Shown here one piece after another: positions 34,586 to 37,131 of a stretch of DNA of 37,131 bases; positions within the stretch are counted from its first letter, which is position 1, and each line of letters opens with the position of its first letter. This DNA comes from JBGAWK01 sp044227665 (lineage in GTDB: Bacteria > Bacteroidota > Bacteroidia > Chitinophagales > JADIYW01), in NCBI GenBank assembly GCA_044227665.1, contig JBGAWK010000021.1, positions 1 to 37,131 of the forward strand, given 5' to 3'. A program made the translations under genes and the position numbers. The notes under the pieces are model-generated. The model did no database searches and was not told the DNA's origin. It saw only the letters and a program-made list of their open reading frames with translations.

Positions 34586-34621
34586 TTTTGACATAGAGCC
34601 ACCGTCATTCATATATCTTTG
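34586..34621 (+). promoter_or_regulatory. Promoter for the UPF0173-like gene
   Basis: TTTTG (34586-34590) and TATCTTTG (34614-34621) are separated by 23 bases, matching the Bacteroidota -33/-7 arrangement. The ATG is 14 bases after the -7 box. The rest of the 150-base gap before it shows nothing else. Confidence 0.5.
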
Positions 34622-34635
34622 CGTGAAACATAGAG

Positions 34636-35316
34636 ATGGAATTCACCTATTACGGTCATGCATGTTTCGCTATAAAAACAGGAAGTACAAGCATACTCTT
34701 CGATCCTTTCATTACCCCTAATGAGTTGGCAAAAAGTGTTGATATAGAACACATTACGTGCGAATACATTTGTATTTCCCATGCACATGCCGACCACCTT
34801 GCAGATGCTGTAAGTATCGCCACTCGCACCAAGGCCAAAGTGATATGTATCTATGAAGTGTATGAATGGCTTGTGAAACAAGGTATTGAAAATGTGCATC
34901 CTATGAACATCGGCGGCAAAGTGTCATTGGATTTTGGCACTGTCAAATGTGTAAATGCCGTACATTCTTCGGCATTGCCGGATGGTTCTTATGGAGGCAA
35001 TCCCATGGGATTTTTGGTACATACACACGAGGGCAATTTCTATTACTCGGGAGATACCGCACTCACCTTGGATATGCAGTTGATACCACAGTGGATGAAA
35101 CTGGATTTTTGTGTGTTGCCAATAGGAGATAATTTCACTATGGGTATAGATGATGCCCTCATCGCAGCAGATTTTGTACAGTGTAATACTATTATAGGCG
35201 TACATTTTGACACCTTCGGCTTTATTAGAATAGACCATGAAAAAGCTCTGGCATCGGCAGCATCTTCAAATAAAAAATTAATACTACCTACCATAAACCA
35301 ATCAATAACATTATAA
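34636..35316 (+). CDS. UPF0173-type metal-dependent hydrolase
   Basis: A 226-residue metallo-beta-lactamase-fold protein. The metal motif is HAHADH (ISHAHADHLADA, near 50-60), with His in YYGHACF upstream, SGDTAL near 138 and GVHFDT near 195 as further ligands. The compact size and order of motifs fit the UPF0173 family, whose substrate is not known. It precedes parA by 5 bases, and is likely in the same transcript. Confidence 0.85.
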   Translation: MEFTYYGHACFAIKTGSTSILFDPFITPNELAKSVDIEHITCEYICISHAHADHLADAVSIATRTKAKVICIYEVYEWLVKQGIENVHPMNIGGKVSLDFGTVKCVNAVHSSALPDGSYGGNPMGFLVHTHEGNFYYSGDTALTLDMQLIPQWMKLDFCVLPIGDNFTMGIDDALIAADFVQCNTIIGVHFDTFGFIRIDHEKALASAASSNKKLILPTINQSITL

Positions 35317-35321
35317 CAAGC

Positions 35322-36137
35322 ATGGGAAAAATTATCAGTATAGCAAATCAGAAAGGCGGTGTGGGCAAGACAACTACATCCATAAATCTAGCAGCAAGTT
35401 TAGCCATCTTAGAATACAAAACCTTGCTTATAGATGCAGATCCACAGGCCAATAGTACAAGTGGCTGTGGCTTAGACCCCAAAAATATAAAGGTGAGCCT
35501 ATATGAATGTCTTATAGATGAAGCCAAAGCGCAAGACATCATCATAGAAACAGATACTCCAAATTTATTTCTTCTTCCTTCGCATTTAGATTTAGTAGGT
35601 GCAGAAATAGAACTGATAAACCATCCCAATAGAGAAAAGATTATGAAGATGATGCTAGAAGGCATTAAAGAAAAATATGATTTCATCATCATTGACTGTT
35701 CTCCATCATTGGGATTAATAACGGTAAATGCGCTTACCGCATCAGATGCCGTAATTATCCCAGTACAGTGCGAATATTTTGCATTGGAAGGTCTTGGCAA
35801 GCTACTAAATACCATAAAGATAGTACAATCACGACTTAACACAACATTGGATGTAGAAGGCATACTACTCACCATGTATGACCAGCGATTGAATCTCTCC
35901 AATCAAGTAGTCCAAGAAGTAAAAAGAAGATTTGAAGACAGCGTATTCCGCACCATCATACATAGAAATACAAGACTAGGTGAGGCACAGAGCTTGCGCA
36001 CACCTGTAGTCATGTATGATGCAGAGTCCAAAGGAGCTGTCAATTACTTGAACCTTGCTCGAGAGATACTTCAGAACAATGGAATGACCCAAATTAGTGA
36101 AGAAGAAAAAATTATAACTTTCGGCAATAATGAGTAA
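35322..36137 (+). CDS. parA: Chromosome partitioning ATPase ParA
   Basis: A 271-residue deviant Walker ATPase. The P-loop KGGVGKTT is at residues 11-18, the second motif LIDADPQANST near 37, and IIDCSPSLGL near 125. With ParB it segregates chromosome origins by patterned binding to nucleoid DNA. It has no N-terminal helix-turn-helix, so it is the chromosomal (type Ib/Soj-like) form. The parB ATG overlaps its end by 8 bases. Confidence 0.94.
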   Translation: MGKIISIANQKGGVGKTTTSINLAASLAILEYKTLLIDADPQANSTSGCGLDPKNIKVSLYECLIDEAKAQDIIIETDTPNLFLLPSHLDLVGAEIELINHPNREKIMKMMLEGIKEKYDFIIIDCSPSLGLITVNALTASDAVIIPVQCEYFALEGLGKLLNTIKIVQSRLNTTLDVEGILLTMYDQRLNLSNQVVQEVKRRFEDSVFRTIIHRNTRLGEAQSLRTPVVMYDAESKGAVNYLNLAREILQNNGMTQISEEEKIITFGNNE

Positions 36138-37038
36138 GCGTAAAGAAGCCCTAGGCAAGGGTATTAGAGCCTTACTTTCAGTGATGGATGAGGATGCCGA
36201 AGTTCTTAAAATAAATGAGAGCGACGAAGACTCCATTATCAATACTGTGCCTAAGATACCCTTGGAGCAGATAGAGGTAAATCCTTTTCAGCCACGTGCC
36301 GATTTTGATGAGACGGCCCTGAGAGACTTATCTAAGTCTATAAGTATTCATGGCGTAATCCAGCCTATTACCGTGAGGAAGATAGGCGACAAGAAATATC
36401 AACTTATAGCTGGGGAGCGTAGGCTTAGAGCCTCCAAGATGGCAGGAATGGAAGATATTCCCGCATATATACGCATAGCAGATGACCAAGAATCTTTAGA
36501 AATAGCACTCATAGAAAATATTCAGCGTGAAGACCTTAATGCTATGGAAATAGCCATTAATTATAAACGATTGATAGACGACTGCGCCCTTACACATGAG
36601 AGCCTTGGAGACCGACTGGGCAAAGACCGCTCTACGGTAACTAATTATCTGCGCCTGCTAAAACTGCCTCCTGAAATTCAGCAAGCCCTAAAAGCTAGAT
36701 TTATAAGCATGGGACATGCCCGTTCGATTATCGGCATCCCTGAAGTAGAAAAGCAGTTGTACGTTTTTAAGGAAATAGAAAATAAAGGATTGAGTGTCCG
36801 TAAGACAGAAGAAATGGTGCGTCTGCTAAATACAGGCACCATACGCTCTAAAGAAAATAAACGCAATGACTCCCCACCGCTACCAGCAGCATACAAGACG
36901 GTACAAAATAAACTTATGGATATTTTTGAGACTAAAGTAAAACTCAAAAAATCCAAAGAAGATAAAGGGGAAATTATTATTCCTTTCTACTCCCAGGCAG
37001 ACCTAAATCGTCTTCTTGCTATTATTGAAAGAGATTAG
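36130..37038 (+). CDS. parB: ParB/Spo0J family partition protein
   Basis: A 302-residue DNA-binding CTPase that loads at parS and spreads. The N-terminal basic segment (MSKRKEALGKGIRAL) should contact ParA. NPFQPR (51-56) and GERRLR (95-100) form the CTP-binding pocket, followed by ENIQRED. A helix-turn-helix lies about 154-175 (LGKDRSTVTNYLRLL), with a C-terminal dimerisation tail. No site resembling the common parS core (TGTTTCACGTGAAACA) was seen in the window. Confidence 0.94.
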   Translation: MSKRKEALGKGIRALLSVMDEDAEVLKINESDEDSIINTVPKIPLEQIEVNPFQPRADFDETALRDLSKSISIHGVIQPITVRKIGDKKYQLIAGERRLRASKMAGMEDIPAYIRIADDQESLEIALIENIQREDLNAMEIAINYKRLIDDCALTHESLGDRLGKDRSTVTNYLRLLKLPPEIQQALKARFISMGHARSIIGIPEVEKQLYVFKEIENKGLSVRKTEEMVRLLNTGTIRSKENKRNDSPPLPAAYKTVQNKLMDIFETKVKLKKSKEDKGEIIIPFYSQADLNRLLAIIERD

Positions 37039-37055
37039 AGCCTATATTTCTCATT

Positions 37056-37131
37056 GAAATAATGTTTTTTAGTACTTAACTTCATAGTAAAGGCCTTTAC
37101 TATGAAGTTAAGTACTAAAAAACATTATTTC
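37056..37131. repeat. Perfect 76-base palindrome at right edge
   Basis: Two 38-base arms (37056-37093 and 37094-37131) are exact reverse complements with no spacer, centred on AAGGCCTT and ending exactly at the last base. Such long perfect palindromes are rare in bacterial DNA and often mark a contig end that folds back on itself. A terminator of parB is possible in the real sequence, but not one of this length. Only the first arm may be genuine. Confidence 0.85.

Noticed and set aside
35348..35902. A 184-codon open frame on the minus strand opposite parA
   Set aside because: It lies wholly within parA, whose motifs are intact. The frame has low complexity (Ser/Met-rich) and no promoter-like box, so it is a shadow of the real gene.
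35322..37038. parAB as a sign that the contig is a plasmid
   Set aside because: ParA has the short chromosomal form, and neighbours are housekeeping genes (accC, def, folB, a tRNA). No replication-initiation or mobilisation gene is present.
1..37131. CRISPR arrays, insertion sequences, rRNA or tmRNA
   Set aside because: No regularly spaced direct repeats, transposase frames or rRNA/tmRNA signatures were seen on reading the window; the only RNA gene supported is tRNA-Arg.

Overview
This window looks like one chromosomal contig of an AT-rich Bacteroidota bacterium, probably in the Chitinophagales/Sphingobacteriales area. The signs are: many start-proximal promoter boxes of the Bacteroidota type TAnnTTTG; a protein with a type IX secretion (T9SS) sorting tail; a bacillithiol deacetylase; HmuY-like and DUF4412-like proteins; and a CarboxypepD-regulatory-like domain on a TonB receptor. 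Shine-Dalgarno sequences are scarce. No gene-free stretch exceeds 300 bases; the longest, about 280 bases, lies between the tRNA and hemN.

Layout. (1) 148-5066: MFS transporter, bshB1, a class I glutamine amidotransferase and a membrane-embedded patatin. (2) 5080-19338: a denitrification island. A lipoprotein carbonic anhydrase diverges from an Rrf2-type Fe-S regulator. Then follow norC, norB, a lipoprotein cytochrome c and nirS (cytochrome cd1 nitrite reductase). Next is an uptake-like block: a T9SS-exported HmuY-like protein, a TonB-dependent receptor, an HmuY-like lipoprotein and a lipoprotein cytochrome c. Last come an alginate-export-type porin, norQ and norD. (3) 19344-26433: a DUF4412-like protein, tRNA-Arg(ACG), hemN, a small hypothetical protein, and a run of ubiA-like, ruvX, def, SDR and EVE genes facing phzF. 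(4) 26664-31909: a long di-haem peroxidase, deoxynucleoside kinase, PPK2, folB, a PabC-like lyase and a small carboxypeptidase-regulatory-like protein. (5) 32069-37038: biotin carboxylase, a DUF58 protein, a metallo-beta-lactamase-fold hydrolase, parA and parB, ending in a perfect 76-base palindrome at the edge of the sequence.

How the genes work together. NirS reduces nitrite to NO. NorCB reduces NO to N2O, with NorQ and NorD as its activation ATPase and VWA partner. The small cytochromes are probable electron carriers, and the porin a probable outer-membrane route for nitrite or another small solute. NirS needs haem d1, yet no d1-synthesis gene (nirE, nirJ, nirF, nirDLGH, nirN) is in the window; a haemophore/TonB-like uptake block sits next to nirS instead. 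A 5-4-5 inverted repeat, RGAYA-N4-TATCY, occurs before the Rrf2 gene, before norC and before the porin-norQD segment. It may be the operator that ties the three units together. Both ideas are inferences and are set out as findings.
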